A DNA stretch of 15,427 nucleotides, from NCBI GenBank assembly GCA_005793295.1, contig SXSX01000163.1, forward strand, positions 1 through 15,427. The letters run 5' to 3'. Source of the stretch: Burkholderiales bacterium. GTDB lineage: Bacteria; Pseudomonadota; Gammaproteobacteria; Burkholderiales; Burkholderiaceae_C. Within the stretch, counting starts at the first letter, position 1; every line of letters starts with the position of its first letter. The position numbers were made by a program, and so were the translations under genes. Under the pieces are notes generated by a model. It did no database searches, was not told where the DNA came from, and worked only from the letters and a program-made list of their open reading frames with translations. Below, piece by piece: positions 1-7,699 of the stretch.

Positions 1-113
1 ACTCCTTAGAGATTCTATGCAAGCCAGTAAAAAAGGCGCCACAAGCTAACGGGTCGTCTTTCCCCTGAGAATACCTTGGTTGGGTCCTCTTTTTTTTACC
101 CGCTCGTATTTTC
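1..113. other. Left-edge region upstream of the ABC permease gene
   Basis: No gene can be assigned here. Two + strand frames are open from the left edge, one to a TAA at 47–49 and one to a TGA at 66–68. Either could be the last codons of an upstream gene such as a solute-binding protein, but neither short peptide is recognisable. A run of eight T at 90–97 follows a weak imperfect hairpin at about 67–89 (outer pairs GAG/CTC, inner pairs ACC/GGT). This could be a poor terminator or a leader structure. On the - strand, TAAGGAGT at 1–8 reads as a good ribosome-binding site, so a divergent gene could start just beyond the edge. Confidence 0.3.
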
Positions 114-1829
114 ATGCCCCTTTGCTCCGTTGCCTTTTCACGCTTCACTTCCCGCTGCCTTGCGGCCGGTTTGGCGGCGCTGGTCTTGGTTCCGTTAGCT
201 TGGAGTTTGTTAGGCGCAATATCGGCGGCGTGGGACTTGGCTGCGTGGAAGGCATTGCTAGCGCAGCCGCAACTCACAACTGCTTTGGGCTTGAGCCTTT
301 GGACGGGCCTGGCTTCTACCGCGCTGGCGTGGGCTGGGGCTTCGGTGTTGTTGTCGGGCCGCTGGAGCAGTAAGGTGCCTGCGATGTTGGCGATCCCTCA
401 TGCGGCGTTTGCGATTGGGGTGGTGCTCTTGGTTTCGCCGAGCGGGTGGTTGTTGCGCTTGGTGGCGAACTTTTGGGGTTGGGTTGGGGGCGTGGGCTTG
501 GAGTCGCCCCCGGATTGGCCGACCACCCAAGACCCGTGGGGTGTGGGCTTGGTGGTGGTTTTGGCTTTGAAGGAGATGGTGTTTTTACTCTGGATGGGCC
601 TGGCGGTTTTGCAGCGGCCCGATTTTTCAAAGCGCCTTCGTTTGGAGATGCAGTTGGCGCAGAGCATGGGGTACTGCAAAAGTACGGCTTGGTGGCGCGT
701 GGGTTGGCCGCAGTTGGCGCCGCGGCTGCTTACGCCACTTTGCGCGGTGTTGGCGTACAGCCTGTCGGTGGTGGATGTGGCGCTGGTGATTGGCCCCACC
801 GCGCCGCCGACCTTGGGCGTGTTGGCTTGGCAGTGGTTGCAAGACGCTGACCCGAATACCCAAGCGCAAGGCGCAGCGGCGGCGGGCTTGCTGTTGGCAG
901 CAACCGTTTTAATTGGAGCGCTGACGGTGGTGCTCTATCGCGCAGTGTGGCGTCCTTGGGCGCAGCAAATGCGAACGCGCGGTGCTGCGCCCCTGACTGC
1001 ACAAGCACACACGCACGCACAGCGTCACACGCCCACATCGGCTTGGGCGCTGCTAGCGGTGTACAGCGCGGTGGGGGTGGCCCTGGGCTTGGCCAGCGTC
1101 ACGGGGGTCTGGTTGTTTCCGGCCTTGTGGCCGCAGTCGTGGACGGTCGATGCATGGGCCTCAGTGGCAACGGACGGCGACACGCTGTGGGACAGCGTGT
1201 GGCTGGGCTGGGCCAGTGCGGGTGCGGCCACTGTGTGGGTGCTCTTGGTGTGGGAGCTCTGGCCTGTGCCTTGGCGCAGCAAGGGGCGGGGCGGGGTTGT
1301 CATCGCCCTCCTTTGTCTACCCTTGTTGTTGCCAGCAGCTCTGTGGGCCGTGGGCTTACACCGCTTGACTTTGGACTGGGGCTGGGATACCAAGGCCAGC
1401 GGCGTATGGTTGGCCCACACCTTGGGCGTGGTGCCCTATGTAGCGCTTGCGCTGTATGGGCCGCTGCAAGGATTTGATCCTCGCTTTCGCTCCGTAGCGG
1501 CTACTTTGGGACACGGCCGCTGGACCTTTGTTTGGCGGGTGCAGTGGCCGCTCTTGCGCGGGGCGATTGCAGCGGCTTTTGCGGTGGGGTTTGCGGTGAG
1601 CGTGGCGCAGTATTTGCCGACCTTGTATGTTGGCGCTGGCCGGTTCGATACGGTGACAACGCAAGCGGTGGCACTGTCTTCTGGCGGGCAGCGGTCTTTG
1701 ATGGCGGCCTACGCGGCGCTGCAATGGGTGTTGCCTGCGCTGGTGTTTGCGCTGGCCACGTGGCTCGGGCGGGCGCGGCGCTTTGGGTCGACGGCCTTTC
1801 AAGCTGGTCCTGCAGCTGAATTAGGATAG
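114..1829 (+). CDS. ynjC: ABC transporter permease, double-length (YnjC/ThiP-like)
   Basis: This is the inner-membrane channel subunit of a binding-protein-dependent ABC importer. The 571 residues contain about 12 hydrophobic segments in two halves, near residues 16–276 and 310–552, so one chain supplies both permease domains as in ThiP and FbpB-type proteins. Each half carries the cytoplasmic EAA loop that contacts the ATPase: around residues 178–200 (EMQLAQSMGY...WPQ) and 459–481 (RSVAATLGHG...WPLL). The assignment to YnjC rather than ThiP rests on the next two genes, which match YnjD and YnjF; the real substrate cannot be read from the sequence. The ATG at 114 has no clear Shine–Dalgarno, but no in-frame ATG, GTG or TTG lies between it and the stop at 66–68. 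Codons are unusually rich in G and T. No substrate-binding gene is visible, although one could precede the window. Confidence 0.85.
   Translation: MPLCSVAFSRFTSRCLAAGLAALVLVPLAWSLLGAISAAWDLAAWKALLAQPQLTTALGLSLWTGLASTALAWAGASVLLSGRWSSKVPAMLAIPHAAFAIGVVLLVSPSGWLLRLVANFWGWVGGVGLESPPDWPTTQDPWGVGLVVVLALKEMVFLLWMGLAVLQRPDFSKRLRLEMQLAQSMGYCKSTAWWRVGWPQLAPRLLTPLCAVLAYSLSVVDVALVIGPTAPPTLGVLAWQWLQDADPNTQAQGAAAAGLLLAATVLIGALTVVLYRAVWRPWAQQMRTRGAAPLTAQAHTHAQRHTPTSAWALLAVYSAVGVALGLASVTGVWLFPALWPQSWTVDAWASVATDGDTLWDSVWLGWASAGAATVWVLLVWELWPVPWRSKGRGGVVIALLCLPLLLPAALWAVGLHRLTLDWGWDTKASGVWLAHTLGVVPYVALALYGPLQGFDPRFRSVAATLGHGRWTFVWRVQWPLLRGAIAAAFAVGFAVSVAQYLPTLYVGAGRFDTVTTQAVALSSGGQRSLMAAYAALQWVLPALVFALATWLGRARRFGSTAFQAGPAAELG
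475..496 (+). other. G-quadruplex motif inside the permease gene
   Basis: Four G tracts lie on the coding strand: GGGG at 475–478, GGG at 481–483, GGGGG at 486–490 and GGG at 494–496. The loops are TT, TT and CGT. This fits the canonical pattern of four G3+ tracts with loops of 1–7 bases and could fold in the mRNA or the non-template DNA strand. It encodes a Gly/Trp/Val-rich stretch near residues 121–128, so codon choice in a hydrophobic protein may explain it. Confidence 0.6.
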
Positions 1830-1837
1830 CTTGGCCT

Positions 1838-2458
1838 ATGTCTCTTCATATCCACCTTCAGTCTTTGCGAACGCCCTCACGCGTCTTAATGGAAAACCTG
1901 ACGCTAGAAGTTGCTGCTGGCACGGTACATACAGTCATGGGGCCTAGCGGCTCGGGCAAGACGAGCCTGCTGGGGGCCGTATGCGGAACGCTAGACGCAG
2001 GCCTGCAGTTTGAAGGCCGAATTACCTTGAACGGCCAGCGCATTGACAACTTACCTACGCCTGCGCGGCGGGTGGGCTTGTTGTTGCAAGACGATTTGTT
2101 GTTTGCGCACATGACGGTTCAAGAGAACTTGCTTTTTGCCGTGCCAAAAGGGCCGAAAGCGCAGCGGCATGACCAAGTCGGACAAGCCTTGATCAATATC
2201 GAAATGCAAGACTTTGCTGGTGCCGACCCTGCGACGCTTTCTGGCGGACAACGCGCCCGCGTTGCGTTGGCGCGGGCGCTGTTGGCCCAGCCGCAGGCTT
2301 TGCTTTTGGATGAGCCGTTTTCTAAACTCGATATGCGTTTGCGCGAGCGGATGCGGGCGTTGGTATTTGGCGCGATCGCAAAGCGCGGCATTGCGGCACT
2401 CTTGGTAACGCACGACAGCGCCGACATCGCCAACCCCCGACAATGCACCCATGTTTGA
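1838..2458 (+). CDS. ynjD: ABC transporter ATP-binding protein (YnjD-like)
   Basis: This is the cytoplasmic ATPase that powers the permease encoded just upstream. All nucleotide-binding motifs are present in order in the 206 residues: Walker A GPSGSGKT at 35–42, Q-loop Gln84, signature LSGGQ at 134–138, Walker B LLLDEP at 155–160 and H-loop His192. Only one ATPase gene is present, so the transporter would use a homodimer. Translation starts 9 bases after the permease stop, with AGGA at 1823–1826 overlapping the end of the permease gene. The protein ends 14 residues after the H-loop, which is short: the C-terminal strand seen in most homologs is missing, and the last 8 bases overlap the next gene. 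The family match is certain; the YnjD label rests on gene order. Confidence 0.9.
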   Translation: MSLHIHLQSLRTPSRVLMENLTLEVAAGTVHTVMGPSGSGKTSLLGAVCGTLDAGLQFEGRITLNGQRIDNLPTPARRVGLLLQDDLLFAHMTVQENLLFAVPKGPKAQRHDQVGQALINIEMQDFAGADPATLSGGQRARVALARALLAQPQALLLDEPFSKLDMRLRERMRALVFGAIAKRGIAALLVTHDSADIANPRQCTHV

Positions 2459-3071
2459 CCGCCTAGCCACCCGCTTGATTCGCCCCGCCGTAAACGGCTT
2501 GGCTGCGCCCTTGGCCCGCGCTGGCGTTCAGGCTAATACCGTTACTTGGGTGGGTTTGGGCTTGGGGTTGGGCGCTGCGGCCTCGATTGCGAATGGTTTC
2601 TTTGCGCTGGGTGGGGTGGTGATTGTGTTGTCGCGGGCCTGCGACGCTTTAGACGGGGCGATTGCGCGACAAACGCACGCCACCGACCTCGGCGGTTTTT
2701 TAGACATCGCTTTAGACTTTGTTTTTTACGCCAGTATTCCTTTGGCTTTTGCGATTGAAAACCCAACGCACAACGCGCTGGCAGCGGCTGTTTTGCTTGC
2801 GGCATTTATTGGGACAGGAACTAGTTTTTTGGCTTTTGCGGTGATCGCGGCCAAGCGCAATATGAACAACGTCGCTTACCCGAACAAGTCGTTTTACTTT
2901 TTGGGTGGGCTCACCGAAGGGTTTGAAACGCTGGTGTGTTTTATCGCCATGTGTGGCTGGCCTGCGTATTTTTCAGCGCTGGCATTTGGTTTTTCAGCGC
3001 TGTGTTTGGTGACCTTGTGTAGCCGCATTGCGTGGGGAATCCGGGCTTTTTCTGACCCAAAGGCGGGCTAA
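2451..3071 (+). CDS. ynjF: CDP-alcohol phosphatidyltransferase family protein (YnjF-like)
   Basis: This membrane protein belongs to the family that transfers a phosphatidyl group from a CDP-linked lipid to an alcohol. The active-site motif is complete: Asp65, Asp68-Gly69, Ala72-Arg73, Gly81, Asp85 and Asp89, with seven residues between the AR and the GxxxD part, which bind the metal and the CDP moiety. Hydrophobic stretches lie near residues 30–60, 92–132 and 160–195. Segments such as GTGTSFLAFA and KSFYFLGGLTEG agree with E. coli YnjF as I remember it. The start overlaps the end of the ATPase gene by 8 bases, implying translational coupling. The acceptor alcohol is unknown, and no role in lipid synthesis has been established for YnjF. 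Its fixed place beside ABC transporter genes in distant bacteria suggests a job tied to that transporter. Confidence 0.85.
   Translation: MFDRLATRLIRPAVNGLAAPLARAGVQANTVTWVGLGLGLGAAASIANGFFALGGVVIVLSRACDALDGAIARQTHATDLGGFLDIALDFVFYASIPLAFAIENPTHNALAAAVLLAAFIGTGTSFLAFAVIAAKRNMNNVAYPNKSFYFLGGLTEGFETLVCFIAMCGWPAYFSALAFGFSALCLVTLCSRIAWGIRAFSDPKAG
2548..2572 (+). other. G-quadruplex motif inside the ynjF-like gene
   Basis: Five G tracts lie on the coding strand: 2548–2550, 2552–2554, 2558–2560, 2564–2567 and 2570–2572. The loops are T, TTT, CTT and TT. This exceeds the usual four-tract requirement and lies about 100 bases after the start codon, where an RNA fold could affect translation. It encodes a Val-Gly-Leu-Gly-Leu-Gly-Leu-Gly stretch at residues 34–41, which may explain the G content. 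Confidence 0.6.
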
Positions 3072-3074
3072 TCC

Positions 3075-5309
3075 ATGCGGCGTTTTTCTCCCGTTTTAGC
3101 TTTCGCACTCATTGCGGTTTTGGCACTGGGCTTGGTGCTAGGGTTGACCTGGGGTCTGGGCGCGTACCCTGATATTGGGACGCTTCAAAACCATTACGCC
3201 GAATTACAAAACTGGTACGTTGACGCGCCATGGACGGTTCGCGGCGCTTTTTTTGGTGTTTATGTTTTAGCCGCGAGCGTTTCCGTGCCGGGGATCGTGT
3301 TGTTGACGCTGGCAGGCGGCGCGGTGTTGGGTTTTGGTTGGGGGCTGCTTTTGGTGTCGTTTGCGTCAAGCATCGGTGCGACTCTGTCGTTTTGGATGGC
3401 GCGGTATTTGTTTCGGGACTGGGCCGTTTCACGTTTGGGCTCGCGTTTCAAAATGTTGCATGCGGGAATGGAGCGCGAAGGGGCTTTGTATTTATTAAGC
3501 TTGCGCTTGATTCCCTTGGTGCCTTTTATCGCCGTGAATTTGGCGATGGGGTTGACCCGCATTCGCACCAGAACGTTTTACGCGGTGAGTCAAATTGGCA
3601 TGCTCTTGGGTACCGCTGTTTATATTCATGCAGGAACCCGGCTGGCCCAGCTTCAATCGACGGCGGATATTTTGAGTTCGGATGTGCTGGGTGCTTTGGT
3701 GCTTTTAGGCTTGCTGGTCGGCGGCATGCCGATCGCTGCACCGTGGCTCTTAGACAAACTTCGGCAGCGACGCGCGTTGCGCCCGTGGCGCGGGCAGCGC
3801 CCCAAGACGTTTGATCGCAATGTGGTGGTGATTGGCGCAGGCGCAGGCGGTTTGGTCAGCGCGTATATCGCAGCAAGCGCCCAAGCCAAAGTCACGCTGG
3901 TAGAAGCCAAAGCCATGGGCGGTGACTGTTTGAATTACGGCTGCGTTCCGAGCAAAGCGTTGATTCAAAGCGCCAAGGTCGCACACCTTGCCCGAACTGC
4001 TGCGCCGTTTGGCGTCATGACGAGCACGGTGAGCGTGGACTGGCCTGCTGTGATGCGCCGCATTCGCGCAGTGATTACGTCTATCGCACCGCACGACAGC
4101 GCAGCGCGTTACCAAGCGATGGGGGTGGATGTGCGCGAAGGCCACGCAACGATTCTCAACCCTTGGACAGTTGAAATTTCCAGCCCTGGCCAAACCCCTC
4201 AACGTTTGACAACCCGCAGCATCGTGATCGCTACTGGCGCACAAGCTATCGTTCCCGCAATTCCCGGCCTCCAAGAAGTCGGCTTTGCCACCAGCGACAC
4301 GCTCTGGGAGCAACTTGAACAGTATTCCTCTGTTCCTAAGCGCATCGTGATTTTGGGCGGTGGCCCAATAGGTTGCGAATTGGCTCAGGCCTTGGCACGT
4401 TTGGGTGCGAAGGTCACGCTGGTTGAAAGCGCTGCGCGGGTGTTGGTGCGAGAAGACCGTGAGGTTTCAAGCCTGGTTAAAAACGCACTGGCCGCTGACG
4501 GCGTTGAGGTTTTGACGTCACACACCGCGCTGCGCTTTGAAACGCCAAACGACGGTAACGGCCAAGAAAAAACCCTTTGGCTGGTTAACACTGGTTCCGC
4601 GCAAGACGAAATAAACAATGAATTTTCCCTGCCTTTTGATTTGCTTTTGTGCGCTGTGGGTCGCCGTGCGCGTTTAGGCAGTTTGGGGCTCGAAGCATTA
4701 GGAATTTCTACCGAACACACCGTTCACACCAACGACTATTTGCAAATCGTGATCCCCAACATCTTTGCCGCAGGCGACGTTGCAGGGCCCTACCAATTCA
4801 CCCACACCGCAGCACATCAAGCATGGTATGCAACGATGAACGCCTTGTTTGGAGACTTCAAGCGTTTTAAGGTGAGTTACCACGCTGTTCCTTGCGTGAC
4901 CTTTGTAGCACCAGAAGTAGCGCGGGTCGGCTTGAACGAACAGGACGCACTCGCACAAGGCGTGGCATACGAAGTCACCCGTTTTGATGTGGCTGATTTA
5001 GACCGCGCTTTGTGTGATGCCGCCAACCCAAAAACGTCACCGTCGGGCTGGGTCAAAGTGTTGACCGCTCCGGGCCGTGGGACGATTTTGGGGGTGACGA
5101 TTGTGGCCGCGCATGGAGCCGAGATGCTGGCGGAATATGTGTTGGCCATGCGCCACGGCCTCAGCCTCAACCACGTTCTACAAACCGTGCACACTTACCC
5201 CACATGGGGTGAAGCGAATAAATATGCCGCTGGAATATGGCGACGAGCGCATGCACCCCAGTGGGCTTTAACGTTATCACGCCGCTTGCACGATTGGCGC
5301 AGAGGCTAA
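3075..5309 (+). CDS. TVP38/TMEM64 membrane domain fused to FAD-dependent disulfide reductase
   Basis: This is a two-part protein of 744 residues. Residues 1–235 form a TVP38/TMEM64 (DedA-like VTT) membrane domain, with hydrophobic segments near 6–28, 55–110, 139–186 and 203–224 and the family motif RLIPLVPF at 144–151. Residues 248–744 form a class I pyridine nucleotide-disulfide oxidoreductase related to dihydrolipoamide dehydrogenase and mercuric reductase. Its motifs are FAD motif GAGAGG 254–259, redox pair Cys285/Cys290 in GGDCLNYGCVPSK, NAD(P) motif GGGPIG 428–433, AAGDV 565–569, and a catalytic His706/Glu713 pair in HTYPTWGE. The terminal Cys pair of MerA is absent, so it is not a mercuric reductase. 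It probably reduces a disulfide-type or selenium/sulfur substrate at the inner face of the membrane using NAD(P)H. It starts 3 bases after ynjF. The substrate is unknown. Confidence 0.88.
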   Translation: MRRFSPVLAFALIAVLALGLVLGLTWGLGAYPDIGTLQNHYAELQNWYVDAPWTVRGAFFGVYVLAASVSVPGIVLLTLAGGAVLGFGWGLLLVSFASSIGATLSFWMARYLFRDWAVSRLGSRFKMLHAGMEREGALYLLSLRLIPLVPFIAVNLAMGLTRIRTRTFYAVSQIGMLLGTAVYIHAGTRLAQLQSTADILSSDVLGALVLLGLLVGGMPIAAPWLLDKLRQRRALRPWRGQRPKTFDRNVVVIGAGAGGLVSAYIAASAQAKVTLVEAKAMGGDCLNYGCVPSKALIQSAKVAHLARTAAPFGVMTSTVSVDWPAVMRRIRAVITSIAPHDSAARYQAMGVDVREGHATILNPWTVEISSPGQTPQRLTTRSIVIATGAQAIVPAIPGLQEVGFATSDTLWEQLEQYSSVPKRIVILGGGPIGCELAQALARLGAKVTLVESAARVLVREDREVSSLVKNALAADGVEVLTSHTALRFETPNDGNGQEKTLWLVNTGSAQDEINNEFSLPFDLLLCAVGRRARLGSLGLEALGISTEHTVHTNDYLQIVIPNIFAAGDVAGPYQFTHTAAHQAWYATMNALFGDFKRFKVSYHAVPCVTFVAPEVARVGLNEQDALAQGVAYEVTRFDVADLDRALCDAANPKTSPSGWVKVLTAPGRGTILGVTIVAAHGAEMLAEYVLAMRHGLSLNHVLQTVHTYPTWGEANKYAAGIWRRAHAPQWALTLSRRLHDWRRG

Positions 5310-5343
5310 AGCCATTCCAGAGAATAAAGAGAAAACCCAGCGC

Positions 5344-7695
5344 ATGCAAAATATTCCTACCCCCGTTCTGCGCGATCTGGTTTTGATCGGGGGCGGGCAC
5401 AGCCATGTGGGTGTGCTCAAGGCCTTTGGGATGCAGCCGCTGCCAGGGGTTCGGATTACCTTAATCTGTACCGACGCCCATACGCCGTACTCAGGGATGT
5501 TGCCCGGCTACGTGGCAGGCCATTACGACTTTGACTCGGTGCATCTTGATTTGCTACGCCTTTGCGTCTTTGCAGGAGCGCGGTTTATCCAAGCCGAAGT
5601 CACTGGCATTGATCGAAACCATCGCAAAGTGCACTTGCGCAGCCGACCGGCCTTGGACTACGACGTGGTCTCGATCAACACGGGATCCACTCCGCAAACC
5701 GGAAACATTGCCGGCGCAGCAGAGTTCGCTGTTTGCGTCAAACCGATTGCCTCTTTTAACCAACGTTGGCTGGCTTTGTTGGCGCAGGTCCGCCAAGGCG
5801 TGGGGCCCAAGCGCATCGCGGTGGTGGGTGCGGGAGCCGGCGGGGTGGAGTTGTTACTGGCGATGCAGCACCGTTTAGACAAAGAGATTCGCGCGCTCCA
5901 GCCCAACGCTGCGCCCATTGCATTCGAACTTTTTACAGCCAGCGCGCATATTTTGCCGACCCACAATGCGCGGGTTCAAAATCGATTTGCAACGTTATTA
6001 AAAAGCCGTAAGGTTAGGGTGCATTGCAACGCGCGTATCGACCAAGTCAGCGCCCAAGGCGTTCACCAATCAGGCCTAGAACCTTTAGATGCAAATCGCT
6101 GGACGGCCGCCGACGCGGTTTTTTGGGTCACCCAAGCAGGTGGTGGTGCGTGGCTCCAAGACACGGGCTTGGCGTGTGACGCCCACGGATTTGTCCGCGT
6201 GAACGCGCAGCTGCAATCGATTTCCGACACCCGCATTTTTGCGGCGGGTGACGTAGCGAGCATGGAAGGCTTCGCGCTCGAAAAAGCTGGCGTTTTTGCC
6301 GTGCGCATGGGGATGCCACTGGCGCGAAATTTGCGCAATGCCTTGCTTGGCAAGCCTTTGAAGACGTACCATCCCCAAACCCGTTGGCTGGCCCTGATCA
6401 GCACCGGGGACCGCTATGCGGTGGCTTCGCGCGGGGCTTTGGATTTTGCTGGTACGTGGGTTTGGCGCTGGAAAGACTGGATTGATCGGCGCTTTATGGC
6501 GCGATTCACCGACCTTGGAATTGCGCAGATGGCTACGCCCGATTCCTCTGATGCAACTGCGCCTGCATTTGCAGATCAAAGTGAAGATGAATCCGAACAA
6601 GCGCTCTCCGCGCTAGCGATGCGCTGCGGTGGTTGCGGGGCCAAAGTGGGGGCCAGCGTTTTAGCCCCCGCCTTGGCGGCGTTGGTTCCGCTTTACAACC
6701 CTGCGGTCTTAGTCGGCCTCCAATCTCCCGACGACGCGGCTATCGTTCAAGTCCCTGAGGGCTATGCGCTGGTGCACACGGTTGATTTCTTTCGGGCCTT
6801 TGTTGACGACCCGTACCGGTTTGGAAAAATTGCGGCCAACCACGCCTTGGGCGATATTTTTGCGATGGGTGCCCAGCCCCAAACCGCTACGGCGATTGCC
6901 ACCGTACCCCCTGGGCTAGACCGCCAAACGCAGGCCACATTGACCCAAATGATGACGGGCGCGGTTGAAGTTCTCAACGCGGCGGGCTGCACGTTGGTCG
7001 GCGGACATACCGGAGAAGGCCAAGAACTGGCTTTGGGTTTTGCGATCAACGGCTTGGTTGCGGTTTCGCCAAACGGCGAACTCCAAGGGGTCATGCGCAA
7101 AGCGGGAATGCAAGCGGGTGATGTGCTCCTACTCACCAAGCCTTTGGGAACCGGCACCTTGTTTGCCGCGCACGCTTTGGGCTTAGCGCGAGGCCGCTGG
7201 ATTGAAGCCGCTTTGCGCCACATGGAACAATCCAATTTTGGCGCAGCGCAAACGCTGCAAGCCCATGGCGCTCACGCTTGCACCGACGTCACCGGCTTTG
7301 GGTTGTTGGGGCATTTGGTCGAAATGACGCGGCCCTCAGGTGTCGATGCCGAAATCAACTTGAGCGCTTTGCCAGTCCTTGACGGTGCTTTGGAGTGCTT
7401 AGGTTTGGGGCAGCTAAGTTCCCTGCACAACGCCAATGCCCGAATGCGCTCGGCGCTGGCCAATGCCGATGAAGTCGAGCCAAGGCAAACACAGCGTTTG
7501 TCTTTATTGTTTGACCCCCAAACGGCAGGAGGTTTACTTACCAGCCTTCCTGTATCACAGGCCGCAGCGTGCCTGCAAGCCTTGCAGGCGCAAGGCTATT
7601 CGGGCAGCGCCATCATCGGGCGGGTGTTGCCCTTAGGCGACGGAAACGGGCCGATCCGGCTGTTGGACGGCCCCCCGCAGAACATGGAACAATAG
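5344..7695 (+). CDS. selD: NDH-2-like flavoprotein fused to selenide, water dikinase (SelD)
   Basis: The C-terminal part, about residues 420–783, is selenophosphate synthetase, which makes selenophosphate from selenide and ATP. Visible features are the catalytic loop RCGGCGAK, with Cys431 at the E. coli Cys17 position and Lys434 at Lys20, then DDAAIV 463–468, GGHTGEG 553–559, DVTGFGLLGH 648–657 and DPQTAGG 724–730. The catalytic codon is TGC at 6634–6636, so the enzyme uses cysteine, not selenocysteine. Residues 1–395 form an FAD/NAD(P)H oxidoreductase of the NDH-2/sulfide:quinone reductase group, with GGGHSHV 16–22, GAGAGG 162–167 and IFAAGDVA 298–305. An acidic linker at about 400–420 joins the two. 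Such fusions are known in bacteria and some algae; the flavin part presumably prepares the selenium substrate or senses redox state. The reading frame is intact. The Shine–Dalgarno is weak, and the gap from the previous gene is 34 bases. Confidence 0.93.
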   Translation: MQNIPTPVLRDLVLIGGGHSHVGVLKAFGMQPLPGVRITLICTDAHTPYSGMLPGYVAGHYDFDSVHLDLLRLCVFAGARFIQAEVTGIDRNHRKVHLRSRPALDYDVVSINTGSTPQTGNIAGAAEFAVCVKPIASFNQRWLALLAQVRQGVGPKRIAVVGAGAGGVELLLAMQHRLDKEIRALQPNAAPIAFELFTASAHILPTHNARVQNRFATLLKSRKVRVHCNARIDQVSAQGVHQSGLEPLDANRWTAADAVFWVTQAGGGAWLQDTGLACDAHGFVRVNAQLQSISDTRIFAAGDVASMEGFALEKAGVFAVRMGMPLARNLRNALLGKPLKTYHPQTRWLALISTGDRYAVASRGALDFAGTWVWRWKDWIDRRFMARFTDLGIAQMATPDSSDATAPAFADQSEDESEQALSALAMRCGGCGAKVGASVLAPALAALVPLYNPAVLVGLQSPDDAAIVQVPEGYALVHTVDFFRAFVDDPYRFGKIAANHALGDIFAMGAQPQTATAIATVPPGLDRQTQATLTQMMTGAVEVLNAAGCTLVGGHTGEGQELALGFAINGLVAVSPNGELQGVMRKAGMQAGDVLLLTKPLGTGTLFAAHALGLARGRWIEAALRHMEQSNFGAAQTLQAHGAHACTDVTGFGLLGHLVEMTRPSGVDAEINLSALPVLDGALECLGLGQLSSLHNANARMRSALANADEVEPRQTQRLSLLFDPQTAGGLLTSLPVSQAAACLQALQAQGYSGSAIIGRVLPLGDGNGPIRLLDGPPQNMEQ

Positions 7696-7699
7696 AGCC

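Noticed and set aside
12..17. - strand -10 box (TAGAAT) at the left edge
   Set aside because: Its start site would fall within or after the - strand ribosome-binding site at 1–8, so the two cannot both serve one gene, and no suitable -35 is present.
57..85. THI-box (TPP riboswitch) fragment: CTGAGA followed by ATACC upstream of a ThiP-like permease
   Set aside because: The 3' signature (GAACCTGAT and the TAATGCCAGCG-type arm) is absent after it, so the conserved aptamer core cannot form. The short match is likely chance.
3750..4313. Long - strand reading frame of 187 codons inside the reductase gene
   Set aside because: It is antisense to a clearly conserved coding region with intact motifs, and its product shows no recognisable family features. 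Similar antisense frames occur in other genes here because of GC-rich codon bias.
3075..5309. Calling the reductase half mercuric reductase (MerA)
   Set aside because: The C-terminal Cys pair needed for Hg(II) handling is missing, there is no N-terminal heavy-metal-binding domain, and no merR, merT or merP gene is near.
6619..7695. Independent SelD translation from the internal ATG at 6619, or selenocysteine at the active site
   Set aside because: No ribosome-binding site precedes that ATG and the frame is continuous with the flavoprotein domain. The active-site codon is TGC, so no recoding is needed.
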